NCBI GenBank assembly: GCA_052390415.1
Contig: JBQTGY010000056.1
Span: 1-64,000 of the forward strand
DNA length: 64,000 bases
Direction of reading: 5' to 3'
DNA from: JANNWF01 sp052390415
GTDB taxonomy: Bacteria; Pseudomonadota; Gammaproteobacteria; Xanthomonadales; Xanthomonadaceae
Below the pieces are notes generated by a model. That model ran no database searches, was not told the DNA's origin, and saw only the letters and a program-made list of their open reading frames with translations. Below, piece by piece: positions 49,551-59,184 of the stretch. The position numbers and the translations under genes are program-made. The number at the start of each line of letters is the position of its first letter. Position 1 is the stretch's first letter.

Positions 49551-52037
49551 TTACTCGAAGCCGTCCTGGAAAATCGAGGCCTGCGACAGCATCACGGTGT
49601 GTGACTGGCTATCGCTCGATGCATTGAAGCGGACGTCACCGGGGTAGCTGGCGGTCAAGGTGCGACTGCCCGCGCTGAGCAAGGTGAGTGCACAGGTGCC
49701 CACGGCCACGCTGGCGCTGCAGGTCTCGGCGCCGCCACTGGCGTTGACGGTGACCGTGCCACCGGGTGTGCCGGCACCTGGCGGTAGCGCTGCCACCGCA
49801 AAGTCGACACTGACCACTTGCCCGACCGTGGACGGCGACGGATCAAGGTCGATGATCGCGCTGACGCTGTCGGCCTTGAGCACGCCATGATTGCCGCTTC
49901 CCTGGCTGGCAGCGAAGCTGCCCTGCGCGGCGTAGCTGGCGGTGAGGGTGCGGGTGCCGACCACACTGGAGGCAAGGTTGCAGCTGCCGCTGCCGTTGCT
50001 GAGGGTGACGTTGCATTGCGCGCTGCCCTCGCTGACGCCGACCGTGCCAGCGGGTGTTCCGCCGGCGCTGCTGACCTGCACGCTGACACTGTAAGACTGG
50101 CCGACCACGGTCGGGTCCGGTGTATCGCCGGTGATCGTGGTAGTGGTGGGATGCGGGTTGACCTGATGCGAGGCGGTGCCGCTGCTTGCCGCGAAATTGC
50201 CGTTGCCGACGTAGCTCGCAGTCAGCGTGCGCGTGCCGAGACCAGTCAAGGCCAACTGGCAGCTGCCGGCAGCGACAGTCGCCGTGCAAGTCTCGGCACC
50301 GCCACTCGCAGTCACGGTGACGTTGCCAACGGGCGTGCCGCTGCCGGGCGCGCTGGTGGTTACGGCGTAGGCCACGGTCACCAGTTGACCGGGCAGCGAG
50401 GCGTCCGGCAGGTCGGAATTGATGACCGTTGTGGTCGATGCCGCGTTCACCTGATGCGCGGCCGTGCCCATGCTGGCCTGGAAGCTGGCGTTGCCGGCAT
50501 AAGTCGCGGTAAGCGTCTTGGCACCGGCGCTGGTCGAGGTCAGATTGCAGCTGCCGACACCAGCGGCCAGCGTGCCGGTCGTGCACTGCACGCTGCCGTC
50601 GCTGATGGTGGCTGTGCCGGTTGGGGTTCCGCCACCGCTGCTCACCAGTACCGCGACGCTATAGGCCTGACCAACCACACTCGGATCGGGCGTGTCGGCA
50701 GTGATGCTGGTGGTGGTCGTTGCAGCACCCACCGCGTTGGTCGCATGCGCCGCGCTGCCGGCGCTGGCATCCCAGCCGGCAAAACCAAGGAACTGAGCGC
50801 GCAGGGTGTGCATGCCGGCGACCGTGGTGGTGAGCTGGCAGCTGCCGGTTTCGTTGACCGTGCCAGCGAGGGTGATCGTGCAGGTGGCGGTGTTGGGCGC
50901 AGCCACGCCGTCACTGACTTCGACCGTACCCCGCGGCTCGCCGCTGATGCTGATGCCTGCGGCTTCGCGCACGGTGACACTGACCGTATACGCCTGACCT
51001 ACCGTGCTCGGGTCAGGGGTGTCGGCGGTGATCGTGGTCAGCGTGTTCGCGCTGGGCGAGAAATACCAGTTGGTCGAGGCGCTGAAGCCGAGGTTGGCGC
51101 TGGCGATGCGTATGTTTGCCCCCGACAGGGTACTGCCGGAAACCGCGCAGACCGCGAAACTGGTGGTGTCCAGACGCACGCGCAGGTTGCAATCGGCGTT
51201 GCTGGGATTGTTGAGCTGACCGACGTAGCGCAGCTGGTAACGATAGTCGTCGGCGTTGCCGGCGTTGCGGTCGATGCCCGCACGCGCCAGCCGCAACGTG
51301 GTGACGTCGTCGTGCTGCAGATGCCGTTGCGCCTCGTTACTGAAGGCACCTTGCTGCATCGAGGCTTCGGTATTCGGGAAGCCCAATGCGGCCATCACGT
51401 CGCGGTCGGCATTGGCAGCAAACGTGTGCCCGCCGGGCAGCGCCGTCAGCGCGCGGATCAGGGTGGTGGTGTCGGCAACCGCCGGCAGCAGGCCCGGATT
51501 GTTCTGATTGCGGATGTACCAGTGCAGGTTGAGGTCGTCGCCGCGGACATCGTCGCTGGAACCGTGTCGCGTGTCCGCACCCGCCCCCTGATCGAAGATG
51601 GCGTTCGGCCCGACCGTGCTCTTGGTGCCGTTGATCTGTGGCGTCGGCAGGGCCGATTCGCTGGCGTGATTGGGATGCGCAAGACCCTGGCAGTGACCCA
51701 TCTCGTGCAACAGCGTGGACTCGAAATCGACCTGCCCACTCGGGATGTCGGTGTTGGCGTTGAAAGCGAGCGTGTTGTTGGGAATCGAGCGCAGCCGATT
51801 GAACGTGGCGACAGCCTTGATCACCGAGCCCTCGGCCAACGCGGCCACCCCGCCGTTGACGCTGGTGTCGATGCAGATGGTCAGGTCCGGTCGATCACCG
51901 CCGGTGCCGCTGTAGTTCTGCGGATGGGCGACGCGATCGAGATTGTTGACGTCCGCAAAAATGAACGCGCCGGCCAAAACATCAGGCGATGCCGCCAGCA
52001 GCAGCGCGGCGGCAGTGCGCGCCGTTAGTCGGTTCAT
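49551..52037 (-). CDS. Secreted matrixin-like metalloprotease with five Ig-like repeats
   Basis: This 828-residue protein has a signal peptide (LTARTAAALLLAASPDVLAG). An N-terminal metallopeptidase domain contains the zinc motif LLHEMGHCQGLAHPNH (His-Glu-x-x-His-x-x-Gly-x-x-His) at about residues 111-121. A linker is followed by five bacterial Ig-like repeats (from about 345), each opening with TTxITxDTPDPxxVGQxYxV or a variant, and a C-terminal ASIFQDGFE tail seen in exported proteins of this group. Cysteine pairs in the repeats fit extracellular folding. It starts with ATGA overlap on the upstream 187-residue gene. Probably a secreted or surface protease; the target is unknown. Confidence 0.87.
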   Translation of the reverse strand: MNRLTARTAAALLLAASPDVLAGAFIFADVNNLDRVAHPQNYSGTGGDRPDLTICIDTSVNGGVAALAEGSVIKAVATFNRLRSIPNNTLAFNANTDIPSGQVDFESTLLHEMGHCQGLAHPNHASESALPTPQINGTKSTVGPNAIFDQGAGADTRHGSSDDVRGDDLNLHWYIRNQNNPGLLPAVADTTTLIRALTALPGGHTFAANADRDVMAALGFPNTEASMQQGAFSNEAQRHLQHDDVTTLRLARAGIDRNAGNADDYRYQLRYVGQLNNPSNADCNLRVRLDTTSFAVCAVSGSTLSGANIRIASANLGFSASTNWYFSPSANTLTTITADTPDPSTVGQAYTVSVTVREAAGISISGEPRGTVEVSDGVAAPNTATCTITLAGTVNETGSCQLTTTVAGMHTLRAQFLGFAGWDASAGSAAHATNAVGAATTTTSITADTPDPSVVGQAYSVAVLVSSGGGTPTGTATISDGSVQCTTGTLAAGVGSCNLTSTSAGAKTLTATYAGNASFQASMGTAAHQVNAASTTTVINSDLPDASLPGQLVTVAYAVTTSAPGSGTPVGNVTVTASGGAETCTATVAAGSCQLALTGLGTRTLTASYVGNGNFAASSGTASHQVNPHPTTTTITGDTPDPTVVGQSYSVSVQVSSAGGTPAGTVGVSEGSAQCNVTLSNGSGSCNLASSVVGTRTLTASYAAQGSFAASQGSGNHGVLKADSVSAIIDLDPSPSTVGQVVSVDFAVAALPPGAGTPGGTVTVNASGGAETCSASVAVGTCALTLLSAGSRTLTASYPGDVRFNASSDSQSHTVMLSQASIFQDGFE

Positions 52038-52597
52038 CGCACTGCTCCAGCGGCCGTCGTTGCCGCAGGCCGCAGCTGCGGATGCTCGGCCAGCACGTGG
52101 GCGGCCGCAACCACGGCATTGAAATCAGTGATTCCAGGAAGGTCTGGAAAACGCTCGGCAAATTGCGGCACGCCGTCAAACTGCAACTGCTTGTATCTTC
52201 CGCCATCACGCAGCATCAGTTCGAAGCGACCCGCATCGGCGACTTCGAACAAGGTGTCCGCTGCACCATCGTTGCCAGCCATTCGCTGCGCAATACCCGC
52301 GCGAATCGCCTGCGCATCGAAGGTCGCCAGCGCAGGCGACGATGCCAACTGCGCAAAGCGATCACGACTGGCGGCGTCCATCACTACGCGGTAGTCACCC
52401 GGCGAACGAAAATAGGCCGGACGACGGATGTGTGCGCAGCCGTTGTCGTGCAAGGCCACACGAAGGGTGCGATCAGCACCGGCGTACTCCGACGCGGTGA
52501 TCCGGAGTTCCAGCCAAGGCTCGCCCTGAAGCTCACAAGCGCTTGTGGTCTCGGCGAGCAAGAGCAGGCCGAGCGCTACTGACAGAAGTACATGCAT
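52034..52597 (-). CDS. Exported protein of unknown function, coupled to the metalloprotease
   Basis: This 187-residue protein has a signal peptide (MHVLLSVALGLLLLAETTSA) and a mature part with two cysteines (ACELQGEP, DNGCAHIRRP) and a conserved-looking central segment (FRSPGDYRVVMDAASRDRFA). No domain is recognised. Its stop overlaps the metalloprotease start (ATGA), so the two are co-translated and this protein may be an inhibitor, chaperone or partner of the protease. That role is inferred from coupling alone. Confidence 0.7.
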   Translation of the reverse strand: MHVLLSVALGLLLLAETTSACELQGEPWLELRITASEYAGADRTLRVALHDNGCAHIRRPAYFRSPGDYRVVMDAASRDRFAQLASSPALATFDAQAIRAGIAQRMAGNDGAADTLFEVADAGRFELMLRDGGRYKQLQFDGVPQFAERFPDLPGITDFNAVVAAAHVLAEHPQLRPAATTAAGAVR

Positions 52598-52813
52598 GGG
52601 CGGGACTCCAGCAGTTTCGGCAGGAGTTTAGTGCGAGTCGCAGCGCTGCGCATCAGAGCCGCTTCAACACGCCGGTGTGGAACCAGCCGCAATGTTGCAG
52701 ACAGGTAATTCTTTGGCTGCCAATCAAAGCCAGGACGCCACGCCGCTTGAATCCGCGGGCCTCGATCGACGTGAATTGACGCCGACCCGCAGACCTGCGG
52801 CCATCAACTCAGC
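52598..52813. other. Intergenic region upstream of the protease operon
   Basis: This 216-bp gap follows the stop of the methyltransferase (52814, minus strand) and precedes the 187-residue gene. It probably holds the promoter of the protease pair. No convincing gene or consensus promoter is seen. Confidence 0.35.
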
Positions 52814-53710
52814 TCACACCCGTTCAATCCAGAGGCTACCGCCCGCAAACGCATGGCCCTTGGGCAGGGCAAGTGCTGCTTGAACTTCAGTCGGGAAACG
52901 AGCGAAGGCGTAGCTGCAGCCAAATATCACTTTGAATGCGGTGGAGTACATGAGCAAGGCGCGTAGTGCGTATTGCTCGTTCCAGCTGCGGTTTTCACCG
53001 ATGACCCAGTCTCTCGGATACTCATTCGGCAGGAAAATGTCGTGGACATGGATGCGTACTCCGGTCGCCAGACGTGGCAGCACTTCAAACAGCAGGTAGT
53101 TGACGTCGCTGCCGGTTTTGGCCACGTGCGAGGAGTCGATGAAGAGGATGTCGCCGGCCTGCAATGACTCGAACAGGCTGAGCGGCACGGCCTGCACTTT
53201 TTCCTGCACCACGCGCGTGAGACCAGGGATGCCACGGGTCAGGAACGGGCGCGGATACGGCTCGACACAACTGATCTCGCAGGTGCCATTGAGAAAACGC
53301 TGATTGACATCGGCCATCAACAGTGAGGAATAGCCGGAGCCCACTTCGATGATCCGGCGCGGTCGCCATTCGCAGAGCAGCACGAACAGCGAACGTGAGT
53401 CCAGCCAGCTGAATTGCGAGTTCTGGGTGTAGAAGCCGCGCAAGGTTTCGTCACCGGCAGGCGCGAGCTCCGGGTAATCGTAGGCGCCAATGTGGCGGGG
53501 ATAGAACTGTTGCAATACCTGCAGGTGCGACGCGTCGTTGAAATCGATGCCGAGCACGACGGGCTGGGTGGGCCACAGCTCGCTTTCGCGCAGGGCAAGC
53601 TCATCGGGATCAACCACCGGTGAGTAGAAGTGGCCGTCGGGATGGGAAGCCGTACGCGACATCGGTAGGTAGCGCCTCCAGGCGCGAAGCAGATGTTTCA
53701 AGCGTTTCAA
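52814..53710 (-). CDS. Class I SAM-dependent methyltransferase-fold protein
   Basis: This 298-residue protein has RPRRIIEVGSGYSSLLMADV as the SAM-binding region, EISCVEPYPRPFLTRGIPG, a post-motif acidic segment AGDILFIDSSHVAKTGSDVN and IHVHDIFLPNEYPRDWV. The pattern resembles methyltransferases associated with cell-surface sugar or secondary metabolite genes, but no partner genes are adjacent. The substrate is unknown. Confidence 0.83.
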   Translation of the reverse strand: MKRLKHLLRAWRRYLPMSRTASHPDGHFYSPVVDPDELALRESELWPTQPVVLGIDFNDASHLQVLQQFYPRHIGAYDYPELAPAGDETLRGFYTQNSQFSWLDSRSLFVLLCEWRPRRIIEVGSGYSSLLMADVNQRFLNGTCEISCVEPYPRPFLTRGIPGLTRVVQEKVQAVPLSLFESLQAGDILFIDSSHVAKTGSDVNYLLFEVLPRLATGVRIHVHDIFLPNEYPRDWVIGENRSWNEQYALRALLMYSTAFKVIFGCSYAFARFPTEVQAALALPKGHAFAGGSLWIERV

Positions 53711-54326
53711 GGGAAATGCGCAAGTTGGGTTTTGGCTGCACGGAAGTGATGAACACGTACCCGCGCTGCTGACGCTACTGCTGGCGCGTACGCGGTCGCG
53801 GGCAGGATCGCACAGCAGGTGTGCAGTCTCTAGTGGACTGTAACGGACAAATCGAAAGTAGCTCGCTCGGTCTGGCCGCGCTGGACTTGCTCCTCACTCC
53901 GCCAATAGCTTTTGGCTATTGGCCTCGCTCCGGAGCGGCGTCCATCACGCCCATCCCGTCGCGATCCCACTTCCGCTTCATCCGTTACAGCCCACTGGGG
54001 TGGTGCTTAGTAACCAGAGGACATTATCCGCGAGTGGATTTTCGCGACTGGCAAGGCGCGACGACGAGACATGGCAGCGCTATGGCGAGGAGAACCGAGC
54101 GTAGCGAAGGCGTAGCCGCAAAGCGGCCGACCGAGCCGTGGATAAGTCCGATTGATTGCGAAGCACCACACTGGCCTCGCTGCGCATTTGCTGCGACACA
54201 TCGCCGGCTGCAGACTGCCGCATTGCGTCTCGGCTTTGTCACTGACGTCCATTGGCATCCATCTCCGCCAACCATGCGTAAACCTGTGGCCTCTCTTGAC
54301 CGCTACCTACGTTGGAGAGGATTAAG
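53711..54326. other. Intergenic region with hairpin upstream of RCC1 protein B
   Basis: This gap of about 600 bp without a supported gene must hold the promoter of the RCC1 B gene. An 8-bp inverted repeat CCAATAGC/GCTATTGG (53902-53922) is present. The segment around 54040-54130 (GACTGGCAAGGCGCGACG, GAACCGAGCGTAGCGAAGG) looks like a dispersed non-coding repeat. Short frames here show no domain. Confidence 0.5.
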
Positions 54327-54344
54327 ATGACCCTTCGACACTGA
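54327..54344 (+). CDS. Possible 5-codon leader frame upstream of RCC1 B
   Basis: ATG ACC CTT CGA CAC TGA (Met-Thr-Leu-Arg-His) is preceded by GGAGAGGA at good spacing. It ends 17 bp before the RCC1 B start codon. It may be a leader peptide or chance; its ribosome-binding site is better than that of the main gene. Confidence 0.3.
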   Translation: MTLRH

Positions 54345-54361
54345 TTTCCGAGGATATGCCG

Positions 54362-57300
54362 ATGTCTGGCTTGCGTTCGTTGATGCTGCTGGCTGCGTCC
54401 GTCCTGTGTTTGGGCCCGACCCGGGTGAATGGCGCCTCGCCTGCGCCGCTGGACGGAGCCCAACAAGTCGTCGCCGGGGTGGCCCACTCCTGTGTGCTGT
54501 ATCGGCGCGGTGCGGTGTCGTGCTGGGGCGACAACGAACGTGGGCAGCTGGGAACCGGCAACGCCACCCTCACTTTGCGTGAAACTCCGGTTCCGGTGGT
54601 GGGCCTTTCGAGCGGCGTGCGCTTGATCGCAGCCGGCTACTTCCATACCTGCGCCGTGCTCAATTCGGGCGGCGTGCGCTGCTGGGGCTGGAACCATGTC
54701 GGCCAACTCGGTAGCGGCGAGCAATCATTCGACAATGAAGTCATTCCGCTCACGGTACTTGGTGTTGCCGATGCGGTCGAGATAACGGCAGGTGGCCTGC
54801 ACACCTGTATTCGCAATGCCATCGGCGCAATGCGCTGCTGGGGCGCGAATGATCGTGGGCAATTGGGCATTGGCCGGCTTTCCGAGGCTGAGGCCACGCC
54901 CGTCGCTGTCGTCAATCTGGGCGGTGCGGCGGCAAGTCTTGACGCCGGTGGTGAGCACACCTGTGCGGTATTGCAAAGTGGCGGCGGACGCTGCTGGGGC
55001 CGCAATGACAATGGCATGCTCGGCGATGGCACCTTGGTTGATCGCAACGTGCCCACCGCAGTGCAAATCCCCATGAACTTGCGCGCTATTGGCGCGGCAG
55101 CCCGTCACACCTGCGGTGTAACCACCGTGGGCGCCGTCCATTGTTGGGGCACCCAGCTGCTGTATCCCAACGACACCATCGAACAAGGCTCGGCCACGCC
55201 ACGTCCGTTCCCCGGTTTGGGGAGCGGCTGGATCGCCGTAGACTCCGGCGTATTCCACACCTGCGCCCTGAACGACGCCGGTGCCGTGCGCTGTCTGGGC
55301 ACCAATTCCTTGGGCCAATTCGGCAACGGTGGCATTGGTGACAGTTTCGAGGCAGAGGCTACCATCGGTCTCGATCCCGGCGTGGTTTCAATTGCCGCCG
55401 GCGGTGACCACAGTTGTGCCGTGAGCAGTCGCGGCGGCGTGCAGTGTTGGGGTCGCAACAATGATGGCCAATTGGGCATTGACCGCAGCAGCGAGCGCTT
55501 GGTCCCCACTCAAGTAGCCACACTGAACAGTGGCGTACTGGCGGTCGGCGCGGGCAGTTTTCATGGCTGCGCACTGCTGGCAGGCGGTCGTGTGAAGTGC
55601 TGGGGCAGCAACGATCAAAACCAACTGGGCGATGGCACTGGCACCGCACACCTGATTGCGGCCGATGTGGTGGGACTCACCGCCGGCGTGCGCCAACTGG
55701 CTGTCGGCCATGACCACAACTGCGTGGTGCTGGCGGATCGCAGCGCACGTTGTTGGGGAGCCAACTTCGATGGCCGTCTGGGCGACGGCAGCATGCTCAA
55801 TCGCAGCACACCGGTGCCGGTGCAGGGACTGGATGCGCCGGTCGCATTGCTGGCCCAAGGCCGCACGCACGGCTGCGCATTGCGTGAGAACGGTGAAGTT
55901 CGCTGTTGGGGCGACAACGCGCACGGTCAGCTTGGCAACGGCAGTACCACCGCGTCCTTGAGCGCCGTGACCGTGACCGGCCTCGGTACGGGCGTGCGCG
56001 AGTTGGCGGTCGGCTTCTTCCACAACTGCGCGGTAACCGCGAACGGCGCGCTGAAGTGCTGGGGCCTGAACAATGCCGGCCAGCTGGGCGATGGCTCCAC
56101 GACCAACCGCAGCGTGCCAGTCGACGTGGTGGGCTTGAGCAGCGGCGTAAGCAAGATCGGCGCGGGCCAAACACACACCTGCGCGGTCAATGCGGCGGGC
56201 GCGGTGTCCTGCTGGGGTGAGAGCTTCTTTGGGCGCTTGCTGGGTGACGAATCACCCAACGACCGTTCGGTGCCAGGGCCAGTGCCGAGCCTGACCCGCG
56301 ATGTGGTCGACATCTCGTTGGGCGGTTTCCACGCCTGCGTGCGCCTCGCCAACAACAGCATGCGCTGCTGGGGCGAAAACAACGCCGGCGCGATCGGTGA
56401 CAACAGCAAACTCTCGCGCGGCTTGCCAACCCAAGTGGCGGGACTGACCCGCAACGTGAGCAACTTCGACGCTGGCTTCGGTGGGCAAACCTGCGCAGTG
56501 GTTTCCGGCAGCGCGCAGTGCTGGGGTGAGAACACGTTCGGCCAGTTGGGCGATGGCACCAGTTATGGCCGACCGGTGCCGACGCGCGTCGTGGTCAACG
56601 CCGAAGGCCGCCGGGTCCTGCCGCTGGCCGCTTTGGCAAAGGCGGCCAGCGGCGCCCCCAAGAGTGACGCCAGCGGTCGTTTCGTGGTTTTCCAGTCGCG
56701 CGCATCAAATTTGATTGGCAGCGACAGCAACAACGGCAACGACATTTTCCGGCGTGACCGCGAAACCGGCCGCATCGAGCGCGTGAGTCTCGACAATGCC
56801 GGCAGCCAGATCAACGCGGATTCGATCGAACCCACGGTTTCAGCCAACGGCCAGCTGGTAGCGTTCGTCACGGCTACCGCCGCACCCGGCAAGTTGCGCG
56901 GCGAATCGAGCAAGGCCGCGGAATTGCGCCAGAAGACCACGGGCTCATCGGTGCTGTTGCGCAACATGCTCACCGGCACCACGGTGATGGTGGCACCCGC
57001 GATGCCCGCCGGCACCGGTACGCAGCCACTGATCAGCGCGAATGCAACCAAGATCACCTACGTGGCCTTGGCCGGCGGCGCCGGCTCGCCCAGCCAGCCG
57101 AATGTATTCACCGCGCCCATCACCATGGTGGCTGGCAATCCGCAGATCGGCACGCCGGTCTGTGTGTCCTGCAAATCGGTGAATGCCAATGGCAGCCCGA
57201 CGACCACCAACAGCGACGGTGTCGCCAGCCAACCACAACTCTCGGCTGATGGCCGCTACCTCACGTATGCGACGACGGCGAAGAACACCTTGGCGGCCAG

Positions 57301-58687
57301 CCCGTCACCCTGCCCCGCCGCCACCAGCAGTTCGGTGGTGCTCAGCGATCTGCTGACCGGCGCGACTGCGGTCGTCGCCCCGCCCGCGTCAACACCGGCA
57401 GCGAGTTGCGGCACCACCGGCAGCAGCAGCCCGAGCATCGCGGCCAATGGTCAGACCGTGGCCTTCGCCACCGATCAGCCCTTGTCGACGGATGACGGCA
57501 ACGGCGTCAGCGATATCTACGTCTGGCAGGCCGGCGTCAGCACGCTTAGTCGCGCCAGTGATACCAGCAGCGGCGGCGAAGGCACCGGCGCGTCCACGGC
57601 ACCCAGCTTGTCAGGCGATGGTACCCAACTGGCGTTTGTATCGGCCTCGGCGGATCTCGATCTGACCTTCGCCGACAACAATGACCGCCTCGACGTGCAC
57701 ACCGTCGATCTGGTCAGTGGCGAGCTGAATCGCCTGTCGCGTGGCAACAGTGGTGCCGAGACATCCGCCGACAGCCTGGCGCCGTCACTCAATTTCGATG
57801 GCAGTCGCGTGGTCTTCGAAAGTGCGTCGACGGCGTTCGGACTGAACGGACTGACCGGTGGCGTGGTCGAGCGGATCAACACCAGCGCCCCGACCACCCG
57901 CTCAGCGACATGGTGGGTGGACGCAGAGAGTGGCTGGGGCCTGTCGATCTTCGATCAAGGCAACGTCATCGTGCCGGCGTGGTTTACCTACGACAGCGAC
58001 GGGGAGCCCACCTGGTTCTTCGTGCCCGGCGCGTTTGCACAAGCCGACGGTAGCTTCCGCGGCGATCTGCAACGTTTGTCCGGCGTGCGCTTTGATCAAA
58101 TCAGCGGATCCGCAGTCACCAACACGCAGACCGTTGGGTCGGCCACGTTCCGCTTTCTCGGCGACGACGGCTTGGAATTCAGCTACACCGTCGATGGTGT
58201 TACCCAGGTCAAGCGCATGACGCGCTTCCCCTTCGGCGCCCGCACCTTCAGTTGCGCGACCACACCGGACTCCAGTCGCACCTCGGCCGGCAACGTCAGC
58301 GACCTGTGGACCGGCACCAATCCCAACGCGGGCTGGGGCCTGACCCTGTTCGAGATCGACGACAACCTGTTCGGCGCCTGGTACACCTATGACATCGATG
58401 GCGAAGCAATCTTCCTGGTGATGGCGACAGCCAAACAAGCGGATGGCAGCTTCACCGGCTCGCTGTTCCGGCAACGCAACGGCACCCCGTTCTCGATGAT
58501 CAACGGCCAACCACCCAGCACCGGCAGCGACAACGTCGGCACCACCACCCTGCGCTTTACCGACGGCGCCAACGGCACCTTCCGCTATGTGGTGGGTGGC
58601 GTGGACCAGACCAAACCGATCACCCGCTTGTTGGTCGGCAGCAAGGCGACGGAGTGTGCCAGTGATGCGCTGAATGCGAGTGAGTAG
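54362..58687 (+). CDS. Giant exported RCC1-repeat protein B
   Basis: This 1,441-residue paralog of the protein at 20640-25022 has a signal peptide (GLRSLMLLAASVLCLGP). It has 14 RCC1-type repeats (about 30-750), each normally with a Cys in xHxCAV and in CWG; repeat 5 is degenerate (HCWGTQLLYPND) and repeat 6 reads RCLGTNSLGQFGNG. PD40-like repeats follow (about 765-1180), then two C-terminal GWGL...WFTYDxDGExxxF domains (about 1185-1440). The ATG at 54362 has AGGA 7 nt upstream, so it is preferred over 54356. Same architecture as protein A; function unknown, probably surface-exposed or secreted. Confidence 0.88.
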   Translation: MSGLRSLMLLAASVLCLGPTRVNGASPAPLDGAQQVVAGVAHSCVLYRRGAVSCWGDNERGQLGTGNATLTLRETPVPVVGLSSGVRLIAAGYFHTCAVLNSGGVRCWGWNHVGQLGSGEQSFDNEVIPLTVLGVADAVEITAGGLHTCIRNAIGAMRCWGANDRGQLGIGRLSEAEATPVAVVNLGGAAASLDAGGEHTCAVLQSGGGRCWGRNDNGMLGDGTLVDRNVPTAVQIPMNLRAIGAAARHTCGVTTVGAVHCWGTQLLYPNDTIEQGSATPRPFPGLGSGWIAVDSGVFHTCALNDAGAVRCLGTNSLGQFGNGGIGDSFEAEATIGLDPGVVSIAAGGDHSCAVSSRGGVQCWGRNNDGQLGIDRSSERLVPTQVATLNSGVLAVGAGSFHGCALLAGGRVKCWGSNDQNQLGDGTGTAHLIAADVVGLTAGVRQLAVGHDHNCVVLADRSARCWGANFDGRLGDGSMLNRSTPVPVQGLDAPVALLAQGRTHGCALRENGEVRCWGDNAHGQLGNGSTTASLSAVTVTGLGTGVRELAVGFFHNCAVTANGALKCWGLNNAGQLGDGSTTNRSVPVDVVGLSSGVSKIGAGQTHTCAVNAAGAVSCWGESFFGRLLGDESPNDRSVPGPVPSLTRDVVDISLGGFHACVRLANNSMRCWGENNAGAIGDNSKLSRGLPTQVAGLTRNVSNFDAGFGGQTCAVVSGSAQCWGENTFGQLGDGTSYGRPVPTRVVVNAEGRRVLPLAALAKAASGAPKSDASGRFVVFQSRASNLIGSDSNNGNDIFRRDRETGRIERVSLDNAGSQINADSIEPTVSANGQLVAFVTATAAPGKLRGESSKAAELRQKTTGSSVLLRNMLTGTTVMVAPAMPAGTGTQPLISANATKITYVALAGGAGSPSQPNVFTAPITMVAGNPQIGTPVCVSCKSVNANGSPTTTNSDGVASQPQLSADGRYLTYATTAKNTLAASPSPCPAATSSSVVLSDLLTGATAVVAPPASTPAASCGTTGSSSPSIAANGQTVAFATDQPLSTDDGNGVSDIYVWQAGVSTLSRASDTSSGGEGTGASTAPSLSGDGTQLAFVSASADLDLTFADNNDRLDVHTVDLVSGELNRLSRGNSGAETSADSLAPSLNFDGSRVVFESASTAFGLNGLTGGVVERINTSAPTTRSATWWVDAESGWGLSIFDQGNVIVPAWFTYDSDGEPTWFFVPGAFAQADGSFRGDLQRLSGVRFDQISGSAVTNTQTVGSATFRFLGDDGLEFSYTVDGVTQVKRMTRFPFGARTFSCATTPDSSRTSAGNVSDLWTGTNPNAGWGLTLFEIDDNLFGAWYTYDIDGEAIFLVMATAKQADGSFTGSLFRQRNGTPFSMINGQPPSTGSDNVGTTTLRFTDGANGTFRYVVGGVDQTKPITRLLVGSKATECASDALNASE

Positions 58688-58693
58688 GTAGCC

Positions 58694-59182
58694 TCAATAC
58701 CCCCAACGCGGCAGCAGCCAGGCTACCGACTGGATCATCAGCAAGGTGTAAATGCCGGCTAGCGCGTCATCCAACATGGCACCGAAGCCGCCGTGCAGCT
58801 TGCGATCCGCCCACGACACCGGCCAGGGTTTGCTGACGTCGAACAGGCGAAACAACAGCACGCCGGCAAGCAGCCATGGCAGGCCGTCGGGCAAGGCGGC
58901 CAAGCCAATCCACAGGCCGACAAATTCGTCGATGACGATGACCCCGGGATCGTCTTTCTCGACGATGTTGATGACCTGATGCGCGGTCCACACGCCGAGA
59001 GCAAAGGTGGCTAGGACAATGGCGATATAAATCGGCAGCGGCAGATGCTGGAAGAACAACCATGGGACCACCGCCACCACCGTGCCCACCGTGCCCGGCG
59101 CTTTCGGTGCCAAGCCACAACCGAATCCGGACGCCACCCAGAACGCTGGCGAACGGCGCATGGCGGCAGTGAGCTGGGTCAT
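58694..59182 (-). CDS. pgpA: Phosphatidylglycerophosphatase A
   Basis: PgpA removes phosphate from phosphatidylglycerophosphate to give phosphatidylglycerol. The 162-residue product has the family core FGCGLAPKAPGTVGTVVAVV, DDPGVIVIDEFVGLWIGL, LLFRLFDVSKPWPVSWADR and GGFGAMLDDALAGIY, with about four membrane helices. The frame is open to 59401, but MTQLTAAMRRSPAFW at 59182, 2 bp after the thiL stop, is the family start. It ends 6 bp from the convergent RCC1 B stop. Confidence 0.93.
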   Translation of the reverse strand: MTQLTAAMRRSPAFWVASGFGCGLAPKAPGTVGTVVAVVPWLFFQHLPLPIYIAIVLATFALGVWTAHQVINIVEKDDPGVIVIDEFVGLWIGLAALPDGLPWLLAGVLLFRLFDVSKPWPVSWADRKLHGGFGAMLDDALAGIYTLLMIQSVAWLLPRWGY

Positions 59183-59184
59183 CG

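Noticed and set aside
49818..52028. 736-residue plus-strand open frame
   Set aside because: It is the antisense of the metalloprotease with Ig repeats. Its apparent repeats simply mirror the Ig repeats, and the minus-strand frame has a signal peptide and zinc motif.
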